Origin: an uncultured Eubacteriales bacterium
Lineage (GTDB): Bacteria > Bacillota > Clostridia > Oscillospirales > CAG-382
Length of the DNA: 64,000 nucleotides
Reading direction: 5' to 3'
NCBI GenBank assembly: GCA_934444645.1
Contig: CAKSCV010000005.1
Span: forward strand, 62,001-126,000
The translations under genes were made by a program, and so were the position numbers. Below the pieces are notes generated by a model. The model had not been told where the DNA came from. It saw only the letters and a program-made list of their open reading frames with translations, and made no database searches. Below are positions 50,011-57,137 of this stretch, in pieces. Position 1 is the first letter of the stretch. The number at the start of each line of letters is the position of its first letter.

Positions 50011-50068
50011 GTGTGTCTGTCACGCAAGCTGTTTATGCTCTATGAACAACCGGATGAACCGGCAAAAA

Positions 50069-50257
50069 TCAAACCGCTCTGGTTACTTTGTTGGAACGGA
50101 GGCAGCGAGAGCATACGTTGACCGTCTTGTGCGTACCGTTGTCAACAACCTTGACACGTCTGATGTTGGGCTTCCATGCCCGATTGGTCTTTCTGTGAGA
50201 GTGCGATACGTTGCAGCCGAAGGTAACGCCCTTTCCGCAGATTTCACATTTTGCCAT
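50069..50257 (-). CDS. rpmB: 50S ribosomal protein L28, zinc-binding (C+) form
   Basis: A 62-residue ribosomal protein. Two CXXC pairs (CEIC at residues 4-7 and CSRC near 49-52) mark the zinc-binding form, whose Cys-less paralogues replace it under zinc limitation in some bacteria. The core SHSHRKTNRAWKPNIRRVKV is typical. AGGAGGTG precedes the ATG at 50257. It is monocistronic with its own promoter and a shared terminator. Confidence 0.97.
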   Translation of the reverse strand: MAKCEICGKGVTFGCNVSHSHRKTNRAWKPNIRRVKVVDNGTHKTVNVCSRCLRSNKVTRAV

Positions 50258-50338
50258 TGTTTACACCTCCTAAGTGCTTGATGAGCTTGATGATCGCTTA
50301 AATCAAAATTCCTGTCATTGTACAGGACAGCAAGGATT

Positions 50339-50367
50339 ATTATAGCACCGTGCGATACAAATTGCAA
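50339..50367 (-). promoter_or_regulatory. Sigma-A promoter of rpmB
   Basis: On the minus strand TTGCAA (50362-50367) and TATAAT (50339-50344), 17-base spacer. The leader of about 75 bases has a small CCTGT/ACAGG hairpin. Confidence 0.8.
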
Positions 50368-50443
50368 GTGTTTTTTTGCAATTTTTACGATTATTTTCAG
50401 CGTTTATAAAAAGTTTACATTTTTTCGCCGCCCGAAATGCCGG

Positions 50444-52204
50444 TTATACACGGAGTGTATCGGCTTCATCGGCCTGCGGCTCGGCAATTTTTCGGTTCTG
50501 TATCACAAAATGCCGGTTACACACGGCAAGTGCGGCTTTTTTGTGTGTCACAATGATGCAGGTGCGGTTGGCGAGTGCTTTGAGATTGGTTAAAAGCTTT
50601 GCCTCGGTGGCTTCATCGAGGGCACTGGTGGCTTCGTCCAGCAACAGAATCGGTGCGTCCGACAGCAGTGCTCTTGCAAAGGACAGACGCTGGATCTGTC
50701 CTTCGGAAAGGCCAACGCCGTTTTCGCCGATGACCGAATCAAGCTTATCCGGCAGAAGCTCCACAAACTCTTTGGCACAGGCGCAGCTTAACGCCTTATC
50801 GATCTGTTCTTCCGTAATATCGCCCTTTGCCATAAACAGCAAATTGTCGCGCAGGGAACCCGAAAACAGCATATTGCCCTGCGGCACATAGGCAAACAAC
50901 GAACGGGTCGCGGCGGTTAACGGAAGCTCGCCGTCGGATAAAACGGCGGCAGCACTTCCGGCTTCGATCGGATAAATGTCGAGAAGCACCTTAAACAGCG
51001 TGCTTTTGCCGATGCCGGACATACCGGTGATGGAGACGAAATCGCCTTTATGGATCACGCACGAGCAGTTTTCAAACACAGCCTTGTCCGCGTCGTACCG
51101 AAACGTAACGCCGCGCACCTCAAGGCTTTTTAAGCGTGCATAGGTTTCGGCGGCATCGACGGCGTTTTCGCCTAACGAATCCTCCGGAAGCTCTTCGATT
51201 TCCATGAGCCGTTCCGCCGAGGAAAGTGCGGCGTAATAGCGCGGCATGATGCCGGTCATGTTGGCAAACGGCTGCTGCACCTGCCCGACAAGCTGGTTGA
51301 GTGCTGTCAGCGTTCCGAAATCCATGGTTCCGGAAAACAGACAAAACGCTCCATAGCCGATGGCAAACAGATGTCCCATGCGCACGACCACCGTTGTGCC
51401 CAAAAGGGAGAAGGTGCTGATAAGCGAACGCTTCATACGCAGCTTGTAATGCTCGTTCATGAGATGATCGGATTTTTTGACGGCATTTTTTTCGCCGACA
51501 AACGATTTGATCACCATCAGGTTTTCAAAAATTTCCTGCCAGAACGACCGCATCCGGCCGTCGGCCTGCTGCATGGCGGCATGGTATTTCTGCACCAAGC
51601 CCTTGAACAGACGGGCGAAGAGGAAGATCAACACGCCGCCGGCACCGAACACTGCGGCAAATAACGGATTTAAGCGGATAAGCACCGCCATCGCGCACAA
51701 AAGCCGCACACTCATCATCACAACATTCGGAATGATGGTGGCTGCCGCGTCGGAGATAACACCGACATCGCCGGAAAGGCGATTGACCAAGTCACCGGTG
51801 TGGTGTGAGCGTAAGCTTGCATATCGCCGGGACAGCATGTTTTCAAATACACGGGAGCGAAAGAGGATCTCCAAGCGGCCCTTGCTGCGTTCGGTCATAT
51901 AGCGCATGAGCGCATGAATGCCCAAAAGCGACAGCGCAACGACCAAATAAATGATCAAAAACCGAATCAAACGCTCACGGTTTCCGCGCGTGGCGCCGTT
52001 GATGATCTCACGCGTGAACAAGGCTGTTACCGTGCCGAATACCGCCCAGATTCCCTCACCGAAAATGATGAAAAGAATGCCGGGAAGCTCGGGACGGGCA
52101 ACCTTGAAAATCCATTCAAGCGTTTTTCGCTTGGCGGCCTTGTCACGCTTTTTTCGGATATCGGACGGTGCAAGCTCTCTGTCCGGCCTGCCGAAATCTT
52201 TCAT
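50444..52204 (-). CDS. ABC transporter, fused permease and ATPase
   Basis: A 586-residue half-transporter of the exporter type. The membrane domain (about 35-320) has six predicted helices. The nucleotide-binding domain carries Walker A TGMSGIGKSTL (about 395), the signature LSEGQIQRLSFARALL (about 497), Walker B PILLLDEATSALDE and an H-loop histidine in VTHKKAAL. The signature has E in place of the usual second G, common enough in this class. Its ATG overlaps the stop of the GerW gene (ATGA), implying translational coupling. The substrate is unknown; association with a sporulation operon may be functional or accidental. Confidence 0.92.
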   Translation of the reverse strand: MKDFGRPDRELAPSDIRKKRDKAAKRKTLEWIFKVARPELPGILFIIFGEGIWAVFGTVTALFTREIINGATRGNRERLIRFLIIYLVVALSLLGIHALMRYMTERSKGRLEILFRSRVFENMLSRRYASLRSHHTGDLVNRLSGDVGVISDAAATIIPNVVMMSVRLLCAMAVLIRLNPLFAAVFGAGGVLIFLFARLFKGLVQKYHAAMQQADGRMRSFWQEIFENLMVIKSFVGEKNAVKKSDHLMNEHYKLRMKRSLISTFSLLGTTVVVRMGHLFAIGYGAFCLFSGTMDFGTLTALNQLVGQVQQPFANMTGIMPRYYAALSSAERLMEIEELPEDSLGENAVDAAETYARLKSLEVRGVTFRYDADKAVFENCSCVIHKGDFVSITGMSGIGKSTLFKVLLDIYPIEAGSAAAVLSDGELPLTAATRSLFAYVPQGNMLFSGSLRDNLLFMAKGDITEEQIDKALSCACAKEFVELLPDKLDSVIGENGVGLSEGQIQRLSFARALLSDAPILLLDEATSALDEATEAKLLTNLKALANRTCIIVTHKKAALAVCNRHFVIQNRKIAEPQADEADTLRV

Positions 52205-52728
52205 GCTTCTTCCTCTGCATCCGTCGGCTGTCCGGCGTCGGCAGTATCGGTGATCACCACCGTCGTCTCGGTGCTTTCCGCATCCTTTGAGTCTTTCTTT
52301 TTTCTGAACAGGCCTTTGATCTTTTCAATAATATCGGGCGCTTTGTCAAGCGCGGCATCAAGACCGTTGACGGCTCCCAATACGGCGTTGCCCAAATAGC
52401 CGGTATTTTCGCCGATGTTGAGAAGTCTTGTTTCGCCGTCTGCCGTGATGACCAAAAAAGCGACCGGCGTGACCGTAACGGCAGTTCCGCCGCCACCGCC
52501 GAAATTGTCGGTGACGACCTTTTCGGTCTGCTCTTTCCGACGGTCCTTTTTCGCACCGTATTCGCCGCCGCCGAGAGCTGCGCCGACCGAAACGCGCGAA
52601 ACCGGGATAATGGTCACACCTTCGATGAGGGTAATCGGCTCTCCGATTACGGTCTTTGTATCGGCAATGCTTTTGACCTTATCGATGGTTTCTTTGATAA
52701 CTTCACTCATCGGTTGTTTTTCCTGCAT
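52201..52728 (-). CDS. ytfJ: GerW/YtfJ-family sporulation protein
   Basis: A 175-residue protein of the family needed in Bacillus subtilis for spore germination through the L-alanine receptor pathway. The conserved core GEPITLIEGVTIIPVSRVSV, GAALGGGEYG and DNFGGGGGTAVTVTPVAFLVI is clear. The last 40 residues are acidic and low-complexity. AAAGGAAG precedes the ATG at 52728. It sits between a DUF2953 gene and an ABC transporter, and the DUF2953-ytfJ pair is a standard sporulation arrangement. It marks the organism as a spore former. Confidence 0.93.
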   Translation of the reverse strand: MQEKQPMSEVIKETIDKVKSIADTKTVIGEPITLIEGVTIIPVSRVSVGAALGGGEYGAKKDRRKEQTEKVVTDNFGGGGGTAVTVTPVAFLVITADGETRLLNIGENTGYLGNAVLGAVNGLDAALDKAPDIIEKIKGLFRKKKDSKDAESTETTVVITDTADAGQPTDAEEEA

Positions 52729-52767
52729 GATAGACTTCCTTTCTTAACCGGCTTTCGCAAACCGGCT

Positions 52768-53493
52768 TTATACGTTCTTTTTTACGGCAAGATAGGTTTT
52801 GACGGCGTCAAAGGCGACGCGCGTTAAAACCCATGTCCGGAAATTCAGTTCGATATCCGCTTCCATCTGTGCCGCTTCCGCCTGAAAATCCGCATATACG
52901 CCGATTTCGGCATCTGTTGTTTCCAAACGTTTAAACCGGCTGCTTGTGTGCAAAAGCAAGGAAAGAGCCGTGTTCATGTGACCGAATAACAGTGCCGTGT
53001 CGGAAGGCTCGGCACCTGCCGCCGTGAGCACCAAACGCCGGATACGAATGCGTCCGTCGCCCGAAAGAAGCGTAAACGCTTCGGCAAGAAAATCGCAAAT
53101 CCTGCCGAGAAGAGCCGGAATATCCGTTTTTTCTTGCGGCTTTTGGGAGACCTTCGACGGTGATTTTTTGTGCGCATCGGCTTTTTTCACTTTTGCGTTT
53201 TTTTTCGGGTGAACGGGTGCTTCGCCGAACAAGCCGTAGCTTTTTGTGTAGCGGAGGAGCTTCGTTTTTTTGGGCTTTTGCTTCCGTGCGGCACGCCACG
53301 CGGCAAGCCCGGTGATGCTTGGACAGAAAACGCCGACGCGTGCCAAAACCTCGATCGCACCGTCCTTATGAACGCGAAGTCGAAGCCCGATGCGTGCGCA
53401 CAAAAGCAGCACGGCGAGCACAAGTACGGCAAGCAGAACGAAAAGCAGGATTTTTCCGCAGACAAGCAGCGCACAAACAACCGTTTTTTCCAT
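52768..53493 (-). CDS. DUF2953-domain membrane protein
   Basis: A 241-residue protein from ATG 53493 (GGAGGCG upstream). It has an N-terminal transmembrane segment (ILLFVLLAVLVLAVLLLCARIG), a lysine-rich cytoplasmic linker (about 70-130) and a conserved C-terminal part (LLFGHMNTALSLLLH) typical of DUF2953 proteins such as B. subtilis YtfI, the partner of YtfJ. The function is unknown but linked to sporulation by its neighbour, which starts 39 bases downstream. Confidence 0.85.
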   Translation of the reverse strand: MEKTVVCALLVCGKILLFVLLAVLVLAVLLLCARIGLRLRVHKDGAIEVLARVGVFCPSITGLAAWRAARKQKPKKTKLLRYTKSYGLFGEAPVHPKKNAKVKKADAHKKSPSKVSQKPQEKTDIPALLGRICDFLAEAFTLLSGDGRIRIRRLVLTAAGAEPSDTALLFGHMNTALSLLLHTSSRFKRLETTDAEIGVYADFQAEAAQMEADIELNFRTWVLTRVAFDAVKTYLAVKKNV

Positions 53494-53535
53494 GCTTCCG
53501 CCTCCTTTTGCCCGATACATCCGATATCTTCTATT

Positions 53536-53564
53536 ATTGTACCACAGTTTGCCTTTTGTTGCAA
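53536..53564 (-). promoter_or_regulatory. Sigma-A-like promoter of the DUF2953-ytfJ-ABC operon
   Basis: On the minus strand TTGCAA (53559-53564) and TACAAT (53536-53541), 17-base spacer. Forespore sigma factors have different consensus sequences and are not evident here. Confidence 0.65.
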
Positions 53565-53624
53565 GTGTTTTTGTGAAGTTTTTGCCGTGAACCGGGCGGA
53601 AAGGGAAAACGAAGCGGCTGCACG

Positions 53625-53657
53625 AAAAAATCCCTTGCAATTTTGGGTTGCAAGGGA
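53625..53657 (-). terminator. Terminator of the KDG kinase gene
   Basis: TCCCTTGCAA (53631-53640) pairs with TTGCAAGGGA (53648-53657). On the minus strand six T follow. Confidence 0.9.
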
Positions 53658-53684
53658 TTGTGCATTGGAAAACCGAAAGCCGTT

Positions 53685-54716
53685 TTATCGCTGAACGCGT
53701 CCGGAACCGCCCGATTTCAAGAGGTTTTCGACCTCGGCGACCGTCACCATGTTGTAGTCGCCCTCGATGGTGTGCTTGAGCGCAGAAGCAGCCACGGCAA
53801 ATTCGATGGCACTCTGCGTGTCTTTGCCGGTGAGCAGCGAATAAATAAGCCCTGCACCGAACGAATCGCCGCCGCCGACGCGGTCAACGATATGCAGATC
53901 GTACTTTTTGGAGAAGCAATAGTTTTCGCCGTCGTATAACATGGCTGCCCAACGGTTGTCGTTGGCGGAAATGCTCTCGCGAAGCGTGATGGCAACCTTT
54001 TCAAAGCCGAATCTGTCCATGAGCTGTTTGGCAACGCTCTTGTAGGATTCGTGGTTGACAACGCCCTTTTCCACGTCCGTGTTTTCCGCTTTGATGCCGA
54101 AAACATCGCCGGCATCTTCTTCGTTGGCAATGCAGACGTTGACATACGGCATAAGCTCAGCCATGACCTTGCCGGCTTTTTCGCGCGTCCACAATTTCTT
54201 GCGGTAGTTGAGGTCGCAGCTGACCTTGATGCCTTTATTCTTGCAGACCTTTAACGCGTCGAGCACAATTTCAGCCACATTGTCGCCGAGTGCCGGCGTG
54301 ATGCCCGTGAAATGGAACCAATCCGCACCGTCCAAAATCTTTTCCCAGTCGAAGTCCGAACGCTCGGCAAGCGCGATGGCTGAATACGCTCTGTCGTAAA
54401 TGACCTTTGACGGACGCACCGACGCACCCTTTTCGATGTAGTAAATGCCCATACGGTCGCCGCCGCGCGTTACGCATGAGGTGTCCACGCCGAAATAGCG
54501 CAGCGAATTTTCTGCCATCTGGCCGATTTCATGCTTCGGAAATTTGGAAACATACGCCGAATCGAGACCGAAGTTGGCAAGAGAAACCGAGACATTCGCC
54601 TCACCGCCGCCGAAGGTGGCTTCAAAGGAGTTTGCCTGCAAAAAGCGTGTGTAGAGGTTCGGCTGCAAACGGAGCATCAGCTCGCCGAAGCAAACGGTTC
54701 TGAAATTCTTTTCCAT
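53685..54716 (-). CDS. kdgK: 2-keto-3-deoxygluconate kinase (PfkB family)
   Basis: Phosphorylates 2-keto-3-deoxygluconate on the way from pectin or uronic acids to pyruvate. 343 residues from ATG 54716 (AAAGGAC upstream). PfkB signatures: FGGGEANVSVSLANFG near residue 36, DLNYRKKLW near 165, and the ATP-site motif DRVGGGDSFGAGLIYSLL near 285 with the catalytic aspartate. The CFGELMLRLQP start is typical of the KDG kinase subgroup. Other sugar kinases of the family share the fold, so the substrate is probable rather than certain. No aldolase gene is adjacent. Confidence 0.82.
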   Translation of the reverse strand: MEKNFRTVCFGELMLRLQPNLYTRFLQANSFEATFGGGEANVSVSLANFGLDSAYVSKFPKHEIGQMAENSLRYFGVDTSCVTRGGDRMGIYYIEKGASVRPSKVIYDRAYSAIALAERSDFDWEKILDGADWFHFTGITPALGDNVAEIVLDALKVCKNKGIKVSCDLNYRKKLWTREKAGKVMAELMPYVNVCIANEEDAGDVFGIKAENTDVEKGVVNHESYKSVAKQLMDRFGFEKVAITLRESISANDNRWAAMLYDGENYCFSKKYDLHIVDRVGGGDSFGAGLIYSLLTGKDTQSAIEFAVAASALKHTIEGDYNMVTVAEVENLLKSGGSGRVQR

Positions 54717-54801
54717 GAGAGTTCTGTCCTTTCTGTGATTGACTTTTTCGCCTGCCGGAGGATCGGAAGATGCGGCGGCAAAAAAGCCGAAAAAATGCAC
54801 C

Positions 54802-54830
54802 TTGCAAAGTTCCGGAAAATACGGTATAAT
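54802..54830 (+). promoter_or_regulatory. Sigma-A promoter of rlmH
   Basis: TTGCAA (54802-54807) and TATAAT (54825-54830), 17-base spacer. Confidence 0.8.
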
Positions 54831-54918
54831 GGATTATGGTTATTGTACCATGCTTTCGGACGCGTGTCAACGATTGCAGGGGAAAATAATCGGATTATAC
54901 AAATTTCGGAGATTTTTT

Positions 54919-55401
54919 ATGGTGAATATCACATTTTTGTATTTGGGAACTCCCACCGAACGCTTTTACCGCGAGGCTCTTGACGAATACGAAAAGCGCC
55001 TGGGGCGTTTCTGCCGGTTTACAGAGAAATGCTTAAAGCCGGAGCCGCTTTCGTCCGCTCCGAGCGAAAAAGAAATCTTGCGTGCGCTTGCCGCCGAAAA
55101 AGCAAAAATCACGGCTGCTTTTCCAAAAGGATCGTATAAGATCGCCCTGTGTATCGAAGGGAAAGCCTTAACCTCCGAGGAGCTTGCCGAAACGCTTGCG
55201 CACCTTCCCGAAAAAGGCGTTTCCGATATCGTTTTTGTGATCGGCAGCTCCTACGGCCTTGACGAATCCTTAAAAAAGGAATGTGACCTGCGGCTTTCCA
55301 TGTCGCGCATGACCTTTGCGCATTCGCTTGCCGGCGTGATGCTTGTGGAGCAGATCTACCGGGCGTTTTGCATTCAAAACGGCGATAAGTATCACAAGTG
55401 A
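54919..55401 (+). CDS. rlmH: 23S rRNA (pseudouridine-1915 N3)-methyltransferase
   Basis: A SPOUT methyltransferase, 160 residues, that modifies helix 69 of 23S rRNA. The C-terminal half carries the knot signature: LCIEGKALTSEELAE, IVFVIGSSYGLDESL, and LRLSMSRMTFAHSLAGVMLV followed by EQIYRAFCI, with the terminal GDKYHK typical of RlmH. The start at 54919 removes an unsupported upstream extension. It converges on sigK, with only three bases between the stop codons and no terminator. Confidence 0.96.
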   Translation: MVNITFLYLGTPTERFYREALDEYEKRLGRFCRFTEKCLKPEPLSSAPSEKEILRALAAEKAKITAAFPKGSYKIALCIEGKALTSEELAETLAHLPEKGVSDIVFVIGSSYGLDESLKKECDLRLSMSRMTFAHSLAGVMLVEQIYRAFCIQNGDKYHK

Positions 55402-55404
55402 ATT

Positions 55405-56109
55405 TCAGCGTTTGCTTCCGGCGGCATCGGCTTCGGGCGGTGCGTCGAAATGTGTGCGCAGTTTTTCGATAGCACCTGATTCGAGCCGTGAAACATACGA
55501 ACGCGAAATGCCGAGCGTCTGTGCCACCTCGCGCTGGGTGACCGGCTTTGTGCCGCACAACCCGTAGCGCAGCACGAGAATCTGCTTTTCGGTGGGCGTT
55601 AAAACCGAAGCAATGCCTTTCATCATCTTTTCGATTTTGATTTTTAAGTCGATCTGTTCGGCAATGTCGTCCTCGGTGCAGATGATGTCCATATAGGTAA
55701 GCGGATTGCCGTCCTTATCGGTTTCGACGGCGTCGTTCAGCGAGCATTCGAGCGCACGCTTTTTCTGTGAGCGGAAAAACATGAGGATCTCGTTTTGCAG
55801 GCATTTTCCGGCATAGGTGGCAAAGCGCGTGCCGCTTTCGGGATGAAACGAATCGATGGCTTTGATAAGGCCGATGGTGCCGATGGAGATTAAATCATCG
55901 CCGTCACAGCCGGAAAAGCTGTATTTTTTGGCAATGTGCGCCACTAACCGCAGATTGCGCTCGATGAGAATCCTGCGTGCTTCGGCGTCTCCGTTTTTGC
56001 ACTTTTCGAAATACATTTTTTCCTCTTCTTTGCCAAGCGGCGGCGGAAAATTGGCACCGTGCGACAGCTTCAGAAACAAAAACAGCATATTGGCGAGTAT
56101 TCCAAACAT
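55405..56109 (-). CDS. sigK: Sporulation sigma factor, pro-sigma-K
   Basis: The late mother-cell sigma factor, 234 residues. The hydrophobic N terminus (MFGILANMLFLFLKLSHG) corresponds to the pro-sequence removed by SpoIVFB. It is followed by the conserved PPPLGKEEEKMYFEK and RNLRLVAHIAKKYS (region 2), LISIGTIGLIKAIDSFHPES, and a region 4 helix-turn-helix (VTQREVAQTLGISRSYVSRL). Unlike in B. subtilis and Clostridioides difficile, the gene is not split by a skin element. GGAGGG precedes ATG 56109. A sigma-E-like promoter lies upstream, back to back with that of the YaaH-like gene. Confidence 0.93.
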   Translation of the reverse strand: MFGILANMLFLFLKLSHGANFPPPLGKEEEKMYFEKCKNGDAEARRILIERNLRLVAHIAKKYSFSGCDGDDLISIGTIGLIKAIDSFHPESGTRFATYAGKCLQNEILMFFRSQKKRALECSLNDAVETDKDGNPLTYMDIICTEDDIAEQIDLKIKIEKMMKGIASVLTPTEKQILVLRYGLCGTKPVTQREVAQTLGISRSYVSRLESGAIEKLRTHFDAPPEADAAGSKR

Positions 56110-56148
56110 ACAATCCCTCCGTTTTTTCGGTTTTTGCCCGTTTACTGT

Positions 56149-56177
56149 ATCTTATGCGTGAAAAAAGCGAAATGACC
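56149..56177 (-). promoter_or_regulatory. sigK: Candidate sigma-E promoter of sigK
   Basis: On the minus strand GGTCATTT (56170-56177) and CATAAGAT (56149-56156) are 13 bases apart, close to the sigma-E pattern (-35 near KMATATT, -10 near CATACANT). In B. subtilis sigK is transcribed by sigma-E. SpoIIID sites were not sought. Confidence 0.5.
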
Positions 56178-56207
56178 TTCATGTTCCGCATTTTTTGTGC
56201 ATACGGT
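56178..56207 (+). promoter_or_regulatory. Candidate sigma-E promoter of the YaaH-like gene
   Basis: TTCATGTT (56178-56185) and CATACGGT (56200-56207) are 14 bases apart, a good sigma-E match. Its -35 abuts that of the sigK promoter. In B. subtilis yaaH belongs to the sigma-E regulon. Confidence 0.55.
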
Positions 56208-56240
56208 AAAAGTGACAAAACTGCGAAAGGACGGATTTTT

Positions 56241-57087
56241 TTGCTTATCTATACCGTAAAACCCGGAGATACCGTCACAAGCATTGCTGCCGCATACGGT
56301 CTTGAAGCGTCTGCCGTAATCGGCGATAACGGGCTTCCGCCGGACGGACAGCTTGTGGTCGGGCAAAGCCTTGCGTTGTTGTTCCCGGAGGAGGTGTATA
56401 CGGCTTCCGGCGGCGAAAGCGTCGGGGAGGTTGCCGCCCGTTTCGAAACAACCGAACGCACGCTTTTCCGCAACAATTATTTTCTCGGTGGCAAGCAGAC
56501 GCTTGATGCCGGCGACCGCGTGGTCATCCGCTATGAGATCAAGCCGCAGCGTCCGGCGCTTCTCGGCGGCTATGCCTATGATTTTATTGACCGGAGCCTG
56601 CTTGAATCGGTGATCAGCTACATGACCTACCTCATGCCGTTCACCTACGGTTTTTCGGCGGACGGAGAGCTTGTCATGCCGAACGACGAGCGTCTTATCG
56701 AGACAGCGAACCGCTACGGCACAAAGCCGCTTATGCACTTGTCTACGCTCACGCCGGGCGGCTATTTCAGCAACGAAGCGGCGCACGCGCTTTTCGCAAG
56801 TCCGGAGGCCATCCGCCGCCTGCAGCAGAACATTTTGGAGAATATCCGCACCAAGGGCTATGTCGGCTTAGACGTGGATTTTGAATATCTGTTTGCCGAG
56901 GATAAGGACGCCTATGCGTCGTTTATTGCCGGAACGACGGCACTGTTGAACGAAAACGGCTATATCTGCGTGGTCGCCTTGCCGCCCAAAACGTCGGATG
57001 ATCAAGCCGGGCTTTTGTACGAGGGAATCGACTATGCCGCACTCGGCAAAGCGGCAAATTACAGCTTCCTTATGACGTATGAATACA
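56241..57087 (+). pseudogene. YaaH-type spore cortex glycosylase, interrupted by a phage-like element
   Basis: The frame starts at TTG 56241, 9 bases after AAAGGA. It begins with a LysM domain (YTVKPGDTVTSIAAAYGLEA), probably followed by a second LysM, then the GH18 barrel (PALLGGYAYDFIDRSLLES; the catalytic DxDxE-like segment GYVGLDVDFEYLF near residue 212). YaaH/SleL proteins are about 420-430 residues. Here homology ends abruptly after FLMTYEY at about codon 282 (57087), and the next bases belong to the terminator of the minus-strand phage-like gene. In-frame translation continues only as non-homologous sequence to 57422. Either the gene is dead or it is restored when the element excises. 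Confidence 0.85.
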
Positions 57088-57101
57088 TACTTTTATGCTA
57101 C

Positions 57102-57132
57102 AACAAAGCCGGAGCACAGCTCCGGCTTTGTT
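57102..57132. terminator. Strong terminator at the edge of the phage-like element
   Basis: AACAAAGCCGGAGC (57102-57115) pairs perfectly with GCTCCGGCTTTGTT (57119-57132), loop of 3. It closes the giant minus-strand gene and lies about 15 bases inside the element boundary. Confidence 0.9.
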
Positions 57133-57137
57133 TATTC

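Noticed and set aside
56110..56240. Longer start for the YaaH-like gene in the same frame upstream
   Set aside because: The upstream part overlaps sigK and the divergent promoters and lacks LysM or signal features; TTG 56241 has a ribosome site and starts the LysM domain.
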